From Actinomycetota bacterium (GTDB taxonomy: Bacteria > Actinomycetota > Actinomycetes > S36-B12), in NCBI GenBank assembly GCA_009700485.1, contig WLLZ01000071.1:1-8986 (forward strand): 8,986 bases of DNA. Direction: 5' to 3'. Every line of letters starts with the position of its first letter. The first letter of the stretch is position 1. Positions 1 through 6,988 of the stretch are shown in pieces. Under the pieces are notes generated by a model, which did not search any database, was not told where the DNA came from, and worked only from the letters and a program-made list of their open reading frames with translations. The translations under genes and the position numbers were made by a program.

Positions 1-730
1 CGCGAAGGATCCGAAGTCATGGATGCTGCGGTTTCACACCCAGACTGCCGGCGTCCAGTTAACGGCTCAGCAGCCTGAAGTGAATATGGTCCGCGTTGCG
101 GTTCAGGGTTTGGCTGCCGTCCTTGGTGGCACCCAGTCGCTCCACACCAACTCTTTCGATGAGGCGATGGCATTGCCAAGTGAAAAAGCGGCACGCCTGG
201 CGCTGCGCACTCAGCAGGTACTCGCCTACGAAACCGATGTTTGTGCAACGGTTGACCCGTTTGCCGGTTCATATGTCATTGAGTCGCTGACTGACGATAT
301 TGAAACAGCCGCAACAGCATTGATCGCGCGCATCGACGATATGGGTGGAGCAGTAGCTGCCATCGAGCAAGGTTTCCAAAAAGCTGAAATCGAGAGCTCG
401 GCCTATGACATCGCACTGCAAATTGATAATGGCCAGCGAGTAATTGTTGGCCTTAACAAATTCACCACTGATGACAAAGAGCACTACCCCCCACTTCGGG
501 TGAACCCCGCGATCGAGGCCGAGCAATCTGCTCGGCTTGCGACTTTGAGGAATAGTCGCGACAACGGCGAAGTCGAAAGACTGCTTTCTGTTATCCGCGA
601 AACCGCAAAAGGCGATGGCAACTTGCTATACCCGATGCGGGATGCCCTTAAAGCCCTTGCAACTGTTGGTGAAGTCTCCGATGCATTGCGCGATGTATGG
701 GGCTTATTCGAACCAACCGATCGGTTCTAA
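1..730 (+). CDS. Acyl-CoA mutase large subunit, C-terminal part (methylmalonyl-/isobutyryl-CoA mutase family)
   Basis: The gene enters from the left edge; the first whole codon is at base 2 and 242 residues are visible before TAA at 728-730. The family catalyses B12-dependent carbon-skeleton rearrangement of acyl-CoA esters, such as methylmalonyl-CoA to succinyl-CoA or isobutyryl-CoA to n-butyryl-CoA. The visible part covers the end of the substrate-binding barrel. RFHTQTAG carries the Arg, His and Gln that match CoA-contacting Arg326, His328 and Gln330 of the Propionibacterium enzyme, and GGTQSLHTNSFDEA carries the match to Gln361. DPFAGSY and NLLYPMRDALKALATVGEV follow, both typical of the family. 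The protein ends just after DALRDVWG, so it has no C-terminal cobalamin domain; a separate small subunit is expected elsewhere. QPEVN replaces the DPYNN of classical methylmalonyl-CoA mutase, resembling IcmA-like or split McmA proteins. The residues that distinguish the substrates lie upstream of the window, so I do not choose between them. Confidence 0.93.
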   Translation, partial: AKDPKSWMLRFHTQTAGVQLTAQQPEVNMVRVAVQGLAAVLGGTQSLHTNSFDEAMALPSEKAARLALRTQQVLAYETDVCATVDPFAGSYVIESLTDDIETAATALIARIDDMGGAVAAIEQGFQKAEIESSAYDIALQIDNGQRVIVGLNKFTTDDKEHYPPLRVNPAIEAEQSARLATLRNSRDNGEVERLLSVIRETAKGDGNLLYPMRDALKALATVGEVSDALRDVWGLFEPTDRF

Positions 731-1662
731 TGCTGGCGCGCAAGGTTGTGTTGGACTGTGACCCTGGCCATGACGACGCCATCGCGATCATGCTGGCCTG
801 TGCTAGCCCAGAGATTGAACTCCTTGCGGTAACAACGGTTGCGGGCAATGTCACCCTCGAACACACCACCCGTAATGCCCTTAGAGTGCTGGACCTAATT
901 GGGCGAGCCGATATTCCGGTCGCAGCTGGTCGCGATCGACCTCTTCTCCGGGATCTATCCACCGCGGCGGTGATGCACGGTGAAAGCGGGCTAGCCGGGC
1001 CGCTGGAAGTTGAGCCCAGCCGCGGGCCAGCCGACTTGACCGCGCTCGAATTGATTGAACAAGTACTCGTGTCAGAGGTAGAGCCAGTAACCTTGGTGGC
1101 GACCGGGCCGCTAACCAATATTGCCGATGTCATAACCCAACTCCCTGAAATTCACGGTCGGATCCGCGAAATAGTGATTATGGGAGGCGCGGTTGAATTG
1201 GGGAATTGGACACCAGCCGCAGAGTTCAATATCTGGGTTGATCCTGATGCGGCAAAAATTGTTTTCGAATCCGGCATCCCGCTTACGATGATCGGCCTTG
1301 AGGTAACCCATAAGGCTTGGTTAACCGATGAGCATGCCGAGCAACTACGTGGCTCCGGGCGCCCGGGTGAGTTCGTGGCTGAACTCCTAGATCACTTTGT
1401 GAAATTTCACCAAGACCGGTTTGGCTGGCCCGGGGCACCGATCCATGACGCCGTCACGATCGCCCATCTGATCGACCCAACTTTGGTGACAACCCTGGCG
1501 ATGAATGTGCAAATTGATACTATTTCATCACTGTGTATGGGGAGAACCGTGGCTGATCGCTGGTCTGTTACCGGTCTTCCGGCGAATGTACACGTTGGAC
1601 TCGATATCGATCGTGACCGTTTCGTTACCCTTTTGCTGGGCCGTTTATCGCAACTGGCCTAA
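730..1662 (+). CDS. Nucleoside hydrolase (inosine-uridine preferring family)
   Basis: This 310-residue protein has the usual length of a nucleoside N-ribohydrolase, which cleaves ribonucleosides to free base and ribose in the cytoplasm. The calcium and ribose site is intact: DCDPGHDD near the N-terminus (Asp11, Asp15, Asp16), Asn40 in VAGN, Thr125 in ATGPLTN, the AEFN motif (Glu165, Asn167) and His239-Asp240 in IHDAVTIAH, matching the catalytic set of the Crithidia enzyme. I start it at ATG 730, which shares one base with the mutase stop (TAATG). An in-frame ATG at 697 would add 11 residues before the DxDPG strand that family members lack. There is no clear ribosome site before 730, so translation probably depends on the upstream gene. 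Base preference (purine, pyrimidine or broad) cannot be read from the sequence. The importer genes that begin 76 bases downstream suggest it acts on imported nucleosides. Confidence 0.93.
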   Translation: MLARKVVLDCDPGHDDAIAIMLACASPEIELLAVTTVAGNVTLEHTTRNALRVLDLIGRADIPVAAGRDRPLLRDLSTAAVMHGESGLAGPLEVEPSRGPADLTALELIEQVLVSEVEPVTLVATGPLTNIADVITQLPEIHGRIREIVIMGGAVELGNWTPAAEFNIWVDPDAAKIVFESGIPLTMIGLEVTHKAWLTDEHAEQLRGSGRPGEFVAELLDHFVKFHQDRFGWPGAPIHDAVTIAHLIDPTLVTTLAMNVQIDTISSLCMGRTVADRWSVTGLPANVHVGLDIDRDRFVTLLLGRLSQLA

Positions 1663-1672
1663 GAAGCCCGTG

Positions 1673-1705
1673 GGTGAACATTGACCCCCGGTTGGGGACT
1701 ATAGT
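1673..1705 (+). promoter_or_regulatory. Possible promoter/operator before the lipoprotein gene
   Basis: This 76-base gap (1663-1738) is the only non-coding DNA between the nucleoside hydrolase and the importer. It contains TATAGT at 1700-1705, a fair -10 hexamer placed 33 bases before the start codon. A TTGACC at 1681-1686 looks like a -35 element, but the spacing is only 13 bases, shorter than the usual 16-18, so the pair is not convincing. The TTGACC overlaps a 14-base imperfect palindrome at 1673-1686 (GGTGAACATTGACC; five of the six arm pairs match), which could be an operator. There is no good terminator after the hydrolase, so read-through from upstream is also possible. Confidence 0.3.
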
Positions 1706-1728
1706 CAGGCCCAATAATCCGCTCTCAC

Positions 1729-1734
1729 AAGGAG
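1729..1734 (+). promoter_or_regulatory. Strong ribosome binding site of the lipoprotein gene
   Basis: AAGGAG lies four bases before ATG 1739. It is among the strongest Shine-Dalgarno matches in the window, as expected for a binding protein needed in excess over its membrane partners. Confidence 0.7.
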
Positions 1735-1738
1735 ATAA

Positions 1739-2893
1739 ATGAAGACCAATTTTAAGATCGTTGCGGCCGTTCTTGCCGTATCGGCACTCGGCCTGGCTGG
1801 CTGCAGCAGCAGCACGAGCACAGAAACAAGTGCCGCACCTTCAGCCGCTGCGGCGACAGTTGCGCCGGCAGAAGAGAATGCTGAGCCATCAACTGAAGCA
1901 GCTGCTGAAGGCGATGCATCACCTGCGCCGGCCGCGCTACAGGCTTGCGAGGTAACCGACGTCGGTGGGGTTGACGATAAGGGCTTCAACCAGAAGGCCT
2001 ATAAGGGTGTCACCGATGCTGCGAATAAGCTCGGCGTTGTCGCGGCTGTTCTTGAATCACAGGCCGAGACCGATTACGTCCCTAACATTCAGTCCTTCGT
2101 GGACCAAGGTTGCGGGATCATCGTCACGGTTGGTTTCCTCCTAGGTGATGCCACCAAGGAAGCTGCAAACGCAAACCCAACAATTCCTTTCTCAATCGTT
2201 GACTACGCGTACGCCGAGGGCGATATCACGGCCAACAATGTGCTCGGCCAGGTGTTCAACACCGATGAGGCCGCGTACTTGGCGGGCTACCTTGCCGCAG
2301 GCATGAGCAAGACCGGCAAGATCGGTACCTTCGGTGGTATCAACATCCCACCGGTAACCATTTTCATGGATGGTTACTACCGCGGCGCAATGGCATACAA
2401 CGCGGCCAATGGTGCCAAGGTCAAGGTCCTTGGTTGGGATCCGGCTAAGCAAAAAGGCCTGTTCACCGAGAACTTCGAGTCACTCGATGATGGCCGTAGC
2501 TTCGCGCAGAACCTTGTCGACGAAGGTGCCGACATCGTGATGCCAGTTGCTGGTCCGGTGGGCCTAGGCTCAGCGGCACTCGCAAAGGAACTGGGCCCTG
2601 ACAAGCTGATGATCATCGGCGTTGACAGCGACCAGTTCGAAAGCGATGCCGCTAACCAGAGCGTGTACCTGACTTCGGTGTTGAAGAACATGGATGTCAC
2701 CACGTTCAATGCCATCTCCTCGGTCCTTGACGGCACCTTCGCAGGTGGCGTCACCGTGGGTACTTTGGCAAATGGCGGCGTTGGCCTGGCCCCGTTCCAC
2801 GACATGGATGCTTCGGTGCCGCAGGCACTAAAGGATCAGATCGAGGCGCTTAGGGCCGGTATCTCTGACGGTTCGGTTGACGTCAAGAAGTAG
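1739..2893 (+). CDS. BMP family (PnrA/Med-like) nucleoside-binding lipoprotein of an ABC importer
   Basis: This 384-residue protein is the extracytoplasmic receptor of the importer encoded just downstream. It starts with a charged MKTNFK, a hydrophobic stretch and a lipobox LAGC with the lipid-bearing cysteine at residue 22, so it is anchored to the outer face of the membrane. Residues 23-68 form a low-complexity tether rich in Ala, Ser, Thr, Glu and Pro. The folded domain starts near Cys70 with VTDVGGVDDKGFNQ, the signature of the BMP family. IVTVGF, VDYAY (Asp155) and GVDSDQ (residues 294-299) with a following Lys316 correspond to the nucleoside-binding strands of Treponema PnrA. Cys70 and Cys125 are the only cysteines after the lipobox and may form a disulfide. 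Neighbouring cdd and deoA support nucleosides as the ligand; which one is not visible. Confidence 0.92.
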   Translation: MKTNFKIVAAVLAVSALGLAGCSSSTSTETSAAPSAAAATVAPAEENAEPSTEAAAEGDASPAPAALQACEVTDVGGVDDKGFNQKAYKGVTDAANKLGVVAAVLESQAETDYVPNIQSFVDQGCGIIVTVGFLLGDATKEAANANPTIPFSIVDYAYAEGDITANNVLGQVFNTDEAAYLAGYLAAGMSKTGKIGTFGGINIPPVTIFMDGYYRGAMAYNAANGAKVKVLGWDPAKQKGLFTENFESLDDGRSFAQNLVDEGADIVMPVAGPVGLGSAALAKELGPDKLMIIGVDSDQFESDAANQSVYLTSVLKNMDVTTFNAISSVLDGTFAGGVTVGTLANGGVGLAPFHDMDASVPQALKDQIEALRAGISDGSVDVKK

Positions 2894-2908
2894 TCCACAG
2901 CAGCAGGG

Positions 2909-2938
2909 GAGAGGGGCCTGAGAAATCGGGCCCCTCTC
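2909..2938 (+). terminator. GC-rich hairpin with GAAA tetraloop after the lipoprotein gene
   Basis: Ten perfect base pairs (GAGAGGGGCC at 2909-2918 with GGCCCCTCTC at 2929-2938) continue inward through a G-U wobble, a G-C and an A-U pair to a GAAA loop at 2922-2925. The hairpin begins 16 bases after the stop codon. There is no run of T after it (GTCATTCC follows), so it is either an actinobacterial-type terminator without a U-tract or a stabilising and attenuating stem. A position between receptor and transporter genes fits partial termination or protection of the lipoprotein mRNA end. Confidence 0.7.
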
Positions 2939-2986
2939 GTCATTCCGGGCCACTAGGCTGAAATTCGCAATAGGGTTAGCAAGTGG

Positions 2987-3007
2987 CTTAATTAAGTTAA
3001 GTAACTT
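2987..3007. promoter_or_regulatory. AT-rich overlapping palindromes before the ABC ATPase gene
   Basis: In the 129-base gap 2894-3022, after the hairpin, there is a perfect 10-base palindrome CTTAATTAAG (2987-2996). Partly overlapping it is an inverted repeat AAGTTA-AG-TAACTT (2994-3007) with a two-base centre. Both lie 16-36 bases before the GTG start. They could be an operator or part of a second promoter, but I find no convincing -35/-10 pair; the best attempt, TTCGCA at 2964 with TTAATT at 2988, is poor. Confidence 0.3.
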
Positions 3008-3012
3008 CGGAC

Positions 3013-3017
3013 AAGGG
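3013..3017 (+). promoter_or_regulatory. Ribosome binding site supporting the GTG start of the ATPase gene
   Basis: AAGGG sits five bases before GTG 3023. It supports this GTG as the start, which also places the first beta strand of the ATPase (ELELRGITKRF) directly at the N-terminus, as in relatives. Confidence 0.55.
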
Positions 3018-3022
3018 CACTG

Positions 3023-4528
3023 GTGGAACTAGAACTTCGCGGCATTACCAAGAGATTTCCCGGTGTGCTCGCCAATGACAACGTGAACCTGACCGCGAGG
3101 TCGGGCATGGTGCTGGCGCTAATCGGTGAAAATGGTGCTGGCAAAAGTACCTTGATGAATGTGCTCTCAGGGCTTTATCAGCCTGATGAGGGCGAAATTC
3201 TCATTGATGGGGTGGTCCAGAAGTTCCCGGGCCCAGGCGCCGCGATCGCGGCTGGGATCGGGATGGTGCACCAGCATTTCATGCTCATCCCGGTCTTCTC
3301 AGTTTTCGAGAATGTGGTTCTAGGAGTGGAGCCGACCAGAACAGGCGGGCTACTCGATCGTAAGAAAGCCCGCATTGAGGTCAAAGAGATCTCCGAAAAA
3401 TATGGGCTAGCGGTTGACCCTGATGCCCTGGTCGAGTCTTTGCCGGTGGGTATTCAACAGCGCGTCGAGATCATCAAAGTATTGCTGCGCGGTGCGCAGA
3501 TTTTGGTATTCGATGAGCCCACCGCGGTGCTGACCCCGCAGGAGGTGGAAGAGTTTTTCGGAATTGTGGCTGAACTAAAGGCACGTGGCGCCACCATCAT
3601 CTTTATTACCCACAAACTCAAAGAGGCCCTAGCGATCGCAGACGATATTACTGTTTTGCGCGATGGCAAAGTGGTCGGCAACGCCGACCCGAAGACCGCG
3701 ACCCCTGAGGCGTTGGCCGAGATGATGGTGGGCCGCCCGATTGATTTAGTAGTAGATAAGACTGAAGCTGTTCTTGGTGCTCCGGTTCTCGAGCTCAAAG
3801 GTGTCACGGTGACAGATGATTTTGGTCGCCCCTATCTCCATGAAGTTTCGTTCCAGGTGTCGGCCGGCGAGATTGTCGGTATTGCCGGCATCCAAGGCAA
3901 TGGCCAAACTGAACTTGTCGAAGTAATCACCGGAATGATGTCGCTCGCAGAGGGCACGATAAGTTTTGAGGGTGCAGATATTTCGCACTTAAGCCCCCGT
4001 AAACGGCACGCGGCCGGTATGGCACATGTGCCAGAAGACCGCAATGAGAGTGGCATGGTTGGCTCATTTACCGTTGCCGAGAATTTAATTCTTGACTCGT
4101 ACTACACCGAGCCGTTTTCCAAGGGTGGGCGGTTGCAACGGGCAGATATTGCCGCGAGCGCCATTGGGTTAGTCGAGGCATATGACGTGCGGCCACCCCA
4201 TATTGAGAACACCGGATCGGCATTATCCGGCGGAAACGCACAGAAGATGATCGTGGCCCGCGAGTTCTCCAGAGATGTGCCATTACTGGTGTGTTCGCAA
4301 CCGACCCGTGGCATTGACGTGGGCTCAATTGAATACATCCACGAGCAAATCATGCGCAAGCGTCAAGAGGGTAAGGCGATCTTAATCGTGTCGACTGAAC
4401 TAGATGAGATTTTCGCGCTCTCGGATCGCATTTTGGTGCTATTTGACGGCAAAGTCGTGGCTGAACGGAAGCCAGCAGAGACCACACCCGCTGAGATCGG
4501 GCTCTTCATGGCGGGCAAGACCACATGA
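3023..4528 (+). CDS. ABC importer ATP-binding protein with two nucleotide-binding domains (nucleoside type)
   Basis: This 501-residue protein carries two fused ATPase domains, the layout of the RbsA/YufO class that powers sugar and nucleoside import from the inner face of the membrane. Domain one (about 1-235) is complete: Walker A GENGAGKST (35-43), a Q-loop in VHQHF, a family-type signature LPVGIQQR (140-147), Walker B FDEP (163-166) and the switch His197 in ITHK. Domain two (about 255-501) keeps a good signature LSGGN (401-405). It has a lysine-free Walker A (GIQGNGQT, 289-296), Ser425-Gln426 in place of the Walker B Asp-Glu, and no switch His (VSTELDE). These losses are usual in the nucleoside branch and imply one catalytic ATP site and one mainly structural site. 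The start is GTG with AAGGG before it. The stop overlaps the next gene by four bases (ATGA). Confidence 0.94.
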   Translation: MELELRGITKRFPGVLANDNVNLTARSGMVLALIGENGAGKSTLMNVLSGLYQPDEGEILIDGVVQKFPGPGAAIAAGIGMVHQHFMLIPVFSVFENVVLGVEPTRTGGLLDRKKARIEVKEISEKYGLAVDPDALVESLPVGIQQRVEIIKVLLRGAQILVFDEPTAVLTPQEVEEFFGIVAELKARGATIIFITHKLKEALAIADDITVLRDGKVVGNADPKTATPEALAEMMVGRPIDLVVDKTEAVLGAPVLELKGVTVTDDFGRPYLHEVSFQVSAGEIVGIAGIQGNGQTELVEVITGMMSLAEGTISFEGADISHLSPRKRHAAGMAHVPEDRNESGMVGSFTVAENLILDSYYTEPFSKGGRLQRADIAASAIGLVEAYDVRPPHIENTGSALSGGNAQKMIVAREFSRDVPLLVCSQPTRGIDVGSIEYIHEQIMRKRQEGKAILIVSTELDEIFALSDRILVLFDGKVVAERKPAETTPAEIGLFMAGKTT

Positions 4529-5691
4529 CCACAACCCAGATACCGAGTACCGATAACCCGGAGCCGAAGAATTCGCGCTCCTTCATGCAACAGTTGACAA
4601 CCGGCACCGACTGGAAGTCCGCTGCACTTATCCCGGCGCTTGCCGTACTAACGGCACTCATTATCGGGGTGGTTATCATCATGCTCACCGGCTCGAGTTT
4701 TGGCGACGCCATGAGTGCTTATTGGGCCCTGCTTCAAGGTTCGGTGGGCTCGCTTAAGGCAATTTCTGAGACGTTAACCGCCGCGACACCACTGATTTTG
4801 GCGGGGCTCAGCGTGGCGATTGCTTTTCGCGCCGGCTTATTCAATATCGGCACCGAAGGCCAGTTACTCATGGGCGGAATGTTCGCCGTTTGGGCCGGAT
4901 TCACTTTTACCGGGCTCCCGTTTTATGTCCACATACCGCTCGCGTTACTGGCGGGTGTGGTGGGTGGTGCCATCTGGGGCTTCATCCCGGGTTTCTTAAA
5001 AGCTAAGACCGGGGCCCATGAAGTTATTACCACCATCATGTTGAACTACATTGCCCTACGCCTTGTTGACTTCCTGTTGAAGACGGAGATTTTTCAGCGC
5101 GAAGGGCGCAATGATCCAGTTTCCAAGACCGTCGAGGCCTCGGCGCAACTGCCTTTGCTCTTAGGTTGGATTAACCCAGGGCTGCGGGTGCACCTAGGTT
5201 TAATAGTCGCGCTCGCGGCCGCAGCCTTTATCCACTGGCTCTTGTTTCGCACGACAACCGGATTCGAGTTTCGTGCCGTGGGGGCAAATCCCAAGGCGGC
5301 TAGATACGCGGGCATGTCGATCACTAAGACTTATGTGCTCGTGATGGTTATCGGCGGTGCGCTAGCCGGGCTGGCAGGTGCAGGGCAAGTCCTTGGCGTT
5401 CTTGATAGAGCCACTCCAGGATTTTCATCCGGTATTGGTTTTGATGCGATTGCGGTAGCGCTCCTTGGGCGCTCGAACCCATGGGGGGTGGTGGCCGCGG
5501 CGGTGCTCTTTGGCGGGCTAAGTGCCGGCGGTCAGCAAATGCAGGTATCAGCCAATGTCGGCATTGATCTGATTTCAGTCATTCAGGCACTGATCATCAT
5601 TTTCGTCGCAGCTCCCGCATTGATTTCGGCGATCTACCGGCTCAAGGCGCCAGCGGCTTCTACTCAGATCAGTAAGGGGTGGGGATCATGA
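4525..5691 (+). CDS. ABC importer permease 1 (YufP/BmpC-like, nucleoside)
   Basis: This 388-residue membrane protein is one half of the transport channel. A hydrophilic tail (1-31) precedes the first membrane segment (about 33-54), and a run of further hydrophobic segments follows. Family marks are NIGTEGQLLMGG (from residue 107), GAHEVITTIMLNYIALR, and VGANPKAARYAG (from residue 252), the cytoplasmic stretch thought to dock on the ATPase. The second permease carries the same two marks, so the two are distant paralogues that should form a heterodimer. ATG 4525 overlaps the ATPase stop as ATGA. No strong ribosome site precedes it, so translation is probably coupled. The 3' end overlaps the next gene in the same way. 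Confidence 0.92.
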   Translation: MTTTQIPSTDNPEPKNSRSFMQQLTTGTDWKSAALIPALAVLTALIIGVVIIMLTGSSFGDAMSAYWALLQGSVGSLKAISETLTAATPLILAGLSVAIAFRAGLFNIGTEGQLLMGGMFAVWAGFTFTGLPFYVHIPLALLAGVVGGAIWGFIPGFLKAKTGAHEVITTIMLNYIALRLVDFLLKTEIFQREGRNDPVSKTVEASAQLPLLLGWINPGLRVHLGLIVALAAAAFIHWLLFRTTTGFEFRAVGANPKAARYAGMSITKTYVLVMVIGGALAGLAGAGQVLGVLDRATPGFSSGIGFDAIAVALLGRSNPWGVVAAAVLFGGLSAGGQQMQVSANVGIDLISVIQALIIIFVAAPALISAIYRLKAPAASTQISKGWGS

Positions 5692-6986
5692 GTACGCCAC
5701 CTATTGATCGCCAACCAATCGAGAGCTATGAGGTCACCGGTAAGCGCACGAAAGAGCTCACTAGGCGGCAGATCAAGAAAGCGCGCATCACTGGCATCGT
5801 GATGTTTGCACTAGCCGCAATTGTCATGTTCTTGCTGGCACCTGCTGCAGCTGGTACTTCAACATTTGGGCTGAGTTTCGCCGATGAGACAATTCAATTG
5901 CCTCCGCTTTCAGTTCCATCACAAGGCTCACTTTGGGTTTTAGCAATGGTGCTCGGCTTCTTGGGAGCAACCCAGTTTTTCCGTGGGTTCCAGAGCAGAA
6001 CCACTGTAATTCTTGGCATCGCTTTCGCTGTCTTCGTGTTTTCGATAATGGTGTGGGCTACCGCCGGTCAAGAGTTCTCGCTGATCAGCATGCTCGTCTC
6101 GACAATTGCCCGCGCGACTCCAATTGCACTCGGTGCCTTGTCGGGTATTTTGTGTGAACGCTCAGGTGTAGTGAATATTGGTATTGAAGGAATGCTGCTC
6201 GGCGGTGCTTTCACCGGCGTAGTGATGGGGTCGTTACTCGGTGGCTGGGTGGGCCTACTTGCCGCGACATTGACCGGTGGAGTCCTAGCCCTGCTACTTG
6301 CCGTACTAGCCGTTAATTTTCGGGTGGACCAGATCATCATCGGGGTGGTTATAAATATCTTGGTGCTGGGTTTGACTTCATTCTTGACCGCGCAGTTGCT
6401 GGTAAAGAACCCGGACCTAAATAATGCACCGATCTTTCAGGCCCTCAAAATTCCCGTTCTGGGTGATATTCCAATCATCGGGCCGATGTTTTTTGACCAG
6501 ACGATCATCGTCTACGGCATGTTTATTTTGATCGCCAGCGTCACCTTTATGCTCTTTCGGACCCGTTGGGGTCTGCGTACCCGCTCGGTCGGTGAGAATC
6601 CGAAAGCCGCAGACTCACTCGGTATCAAAGTGGCAAAGGTGCGCTACTTGGCAGTTGTCTACGGCGGCATGGTTGGTGGCTTTGCCGGTGCTTGGTTCAC
6701 TTTAGGAACAGTCGGCAGATTTGATGAAGGCATGACCGGCGGGCGCGGATTCATCGGCCTCGCGGCGATGATCGTGGGCGGCTGGAACCCGATCGGTGCA
6801 TTCTTTGCGGCACTGATCTTCGGATTCTCTGATTCGATGCAGCAAAAGTTTGCGGTAATCGAAACCCCAATACCGGGTGAATTCTTGGCGATGGCGCCTT
6901 ATTTAGTCACGATCATCATCGTGGCCGGACTTGTTGGACGGGCACGGCCACCGGCCGCCGATGGCCAGCCATACGAGAAGGAGTAA
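5688..6986 (+). CDS. ABC importer permease 2 (YufQ-like, nucleoside)
   Basis: This 432-residue membrane protein is the other half of the channel. It has a charged cytoplasmic tail (1-34, rich in Lys and Arg). Hydrophobic segments follow at about 35-52, 82-98 and 106-124, before the conserved core with NIGIEGMLLGG (from residue 163) and VGENPKAADSLG (from residue 301). The first mark comes 56 residues later than in permease 1, so this protein has an extra N-terminal block of one or two membrane segments. I start at ATG 5688, which overlaps the upstream stop (ATGA) and has AAGGGG at 5673-5678. An in-frame GTG at 5679 would leave no room for a ribosome site. The coding end contains the AAGGAG that serves cdd. 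Confidence 0.92.
   Translation: MSTPPIDRQPIESYEVTGKRTKELTRRQIKKARITGIVMFALAAIVMFLLAPAAAGTSTFGLSFADETIQLPPLSVPSQGSLWVLAMVLGFLGATQFFRGFQSRTTVILGIAFAVFVFSIMVWATAGQEFSLISMLVSTIARATPIALGALSGILCERSGVVNIGIEGMLLGGAFTGVVMGSLLGGWVGLLAATLTGGVLALLLAVLAVNFRVDQIIIGVVINILVLGLTSFLTAQLLVKNPDLNNAPIFQALKIPVLGDIPIIGPMFFDQTIIVYGMFILIASVTFMLFRTRWGLRTRSVGENPKAADSLGIKVAKVRYLAVVYGGMVGGFAGAWFTLGTVGRFDEGMTGGRGFIGLAAMIVGGWNPIGAFFAALIFGFSDSMQQKFAVIETPIPGEFLAMAPYLVTIIIVAGLVGRARPPAADGQPYEKE
6978..6983 (+). promoter_or_regulatory. Ribosome binding site of cdd inside the permease 2 end
   Basis: AAGGAG within the last codons of permease 2 is five bases before GTG 6989. It fixes this GTG as the cdd start and suggests independent loading of ribosomes on cdd. 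Confidence 0.65.
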
Positions 6987-6988
6987 GT

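Noticed and set aside
715..726. Perfect 12-base palindrome AACCGATCGGTT just before the nucleoside hydrolase start
   Set aside because: One or two 12-base palindromes are expected by chance in a window of this size, and it encodes the conserved frame of the mutase end.
697..729. Upstream ATG 697 as the start of the nucleoside hydrolase
   Set aside because: It adds 11 residues not expected before the DxDPG strand and overlaps the mutase by 34 bases. ATG 730 gives the usual N-terminus and a TAATG overlap.
1686..1697. CCCC-GGTT-GGGG mini hairpin after the nucleoside hydrolase as a terminator
   Set aside because: There are only four base pairs and no T-run; it is too weak to be called.
3872..4306. 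Loss of Walker A lysine and Walker B Asp-Glu in the second ATPase domain
   Set aside because: This degeneration is the normal state of the nucleoside-type (YufO-like) double ATPases, so it is not new.
5679..5687. GTG 5679 as the start of permease 2
   Set aside because: It would directly abut the AAGGGG ribosome site. ATG 5688 has correct spacing and the same ATGA overlap seen for permease 1.
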